Positions 63,240 through 64,000 of a stretch of DNA of 64,000 nucleotides are shown piece after piece (position 1 is the first letter of the stretch; the number at the start of each line of letters is the position of its first letter). The notes beneath the pieces were generated by a model. The model did not search any database. It saw only the letters and a program-made list of their open reading frames with translations, and was not told the origin of the DNA. The translations under genes were made by a program, and so were the position numbers. Source of the DNA: Epiperipatus broadwayi (taxonomy: Eukaryota > Onychophora > Udeonychophora > Euonychophora > Peripatidae); assembly GCA_028023455.1 (NCBI GenBank), contig JAQFVV010000013.1, forward strand, positions 64,001 to 128,000, given 5' to 3'.

Positions 63240-64000
63240 TGTTTTAAAAGTATTTTATAATGAACTTAAGGGTCATTTTTGTGGAGAAGGCAAACCATAT
63301 TTGTATTATGTCAAACACATTCTAAAAAATTACAATATTGTTTGCTTTCATTAGGAAGATATTGTGAGAAAAATTCAGAAAGGTTTTTAGCAAAAAAAAA
63401 AAAAATTACTATAATAGGAATTAATAGATTGCATCACATGATATCAAATAAACAAACTGCATGTAATCAATGTGGTAGTATTTGTGGTTCACATATTGAT
63501 TTGATAATCATTGCCAACTCATTTTTAATTTTTTGTTCTATTTGTCTTTCTCAATGTTTATGTATATATGAAATGTTTATTTATGTAAATTTGTTGCTCT
63601 TATGGCAATTTATTAGTACTATTATTCACATTTAACTTATAGAGGACACTTTAATATTTTGAGTCTTATAAATTTCAGCTCTTCATTATATTGCTACTAG
63701 ATTATTCATGTAATTATCATTTTCAAACATTATTATCACAAAGATCTTTCAAGTTTATTCCAGTTCATAGTTATTCTATTCTTCACGTCACTTCAGTAAT
63801 TTTTGTTTTATCTTATCCCTCCATTTTATATGAGAAATTTATTTTAGGTCTTTTAAAATCTTTTGAGATCAAATTCATTTATCTATGTAGTACACCTGAT
63901 GAGCCAGATTTACCTGAACCAGCTGTATTCTCATTAATACATTTTTTGAAAATAAATACACATTAAAACTTAAACTTATAATAATATTAAATGTTAATAC
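63240..64000 (+). other. Possible decayed coding region, unassigned
   Basis: Two long-ish frames (63279-63635 and 63691-63966) follow one another on the same strand. The first includes ACNQCGSICGSHID, a cysteine/histidine cluster, and then hydrophobic text; the second ends STPDEPDLPEPAVFSLIHF. An A13 run at 63391-63403 and AT bias make chance openness possible. Neither splice sites nor a domain confirm a gene. Confidence 0.25.

Overview
This window is AT-rich, intron- and repeat-dominated animal nuclear DNA. There are no operons, no bacterial-type genes and no CRISPR. It has long (ATT)n microsatellites, several non-LTR retrotransposon families (a jockey/CR1-like LINE, an RTE-like element and a second LINE C-terminal fragment), an LTR retrotransposon with both LTRs, tRNA-derived short elements, a TIR transposon and many foldbacks. 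An invertebrate with a large, repeat-rich genome is the safest reading. A lophotrochozoan such as a mollusc is my guess, but nothing in the sequence settles it.

Layout. 0-4.3 kb is plain AT-rich DNA with one CTCF-like motif. 4.33-5.53 kb is a 1.2 kb composite repeat carrying three copies of a compact hammerhead ribozyme, two of them in direct tandem exactly 457 bp apart. 6.3-10.15 kb is a broken LINE with an (ATT)n tail of about 705 bp. 11.1-13.05 kb is a degenerate LTR-like region. 14.8 kb is a compound microsatellite. 16.75-22.05 kb is a minus-strand LTR retrotransposon with LTRs of about 1.9 kb and only a coiled-coil gag-like reading frame between them. 23.6, 31.4 and 33.3-41.15 kb hold RTE-like pieces; the largest is split by an insertion of about 5.1 kb. 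27.1-27.8 kb is an inverted repeat whose arms encode similar peptides. 29.7-30.35 kb is a TIR transposon. 48.7, 49.2, 52.1 and 61.7 kb hold tRNA-like elements. 49.7-50.7 kb is a second LINE C-terminus. 54.5-56.3 and 57.3-59.8 kb are LTR-like units bounded by TG...CA and by ATATAT.

Host gene. The only host-gene evidence is on the plus strand. A 50-codon first coding exon (43936-44085) has an in-frame upstream stop, a good start context and a GTAAGT donor. A phase-compatible 157-nt internal exon (54308-54464) ends at a GTATGT donor. I could not name the protein. Most of the right third of the window would then be intron filled with mobile elements.

Main discovery candidate. A retroposon-like family has at least five members here (4.3, 15.2, 29.4, 31.0 and 46.2 kb). 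Members share a palindromic architecture and the same 3' end. At least three are flanked by direct repeats of 12-14 bp, and a fourth by 9 bp. The family carries a type I hammerhead with a 2-bp stem III. This points to a retrozyme or Penelope-associated element that makes a self-cleaving RNA of about 457 nt.
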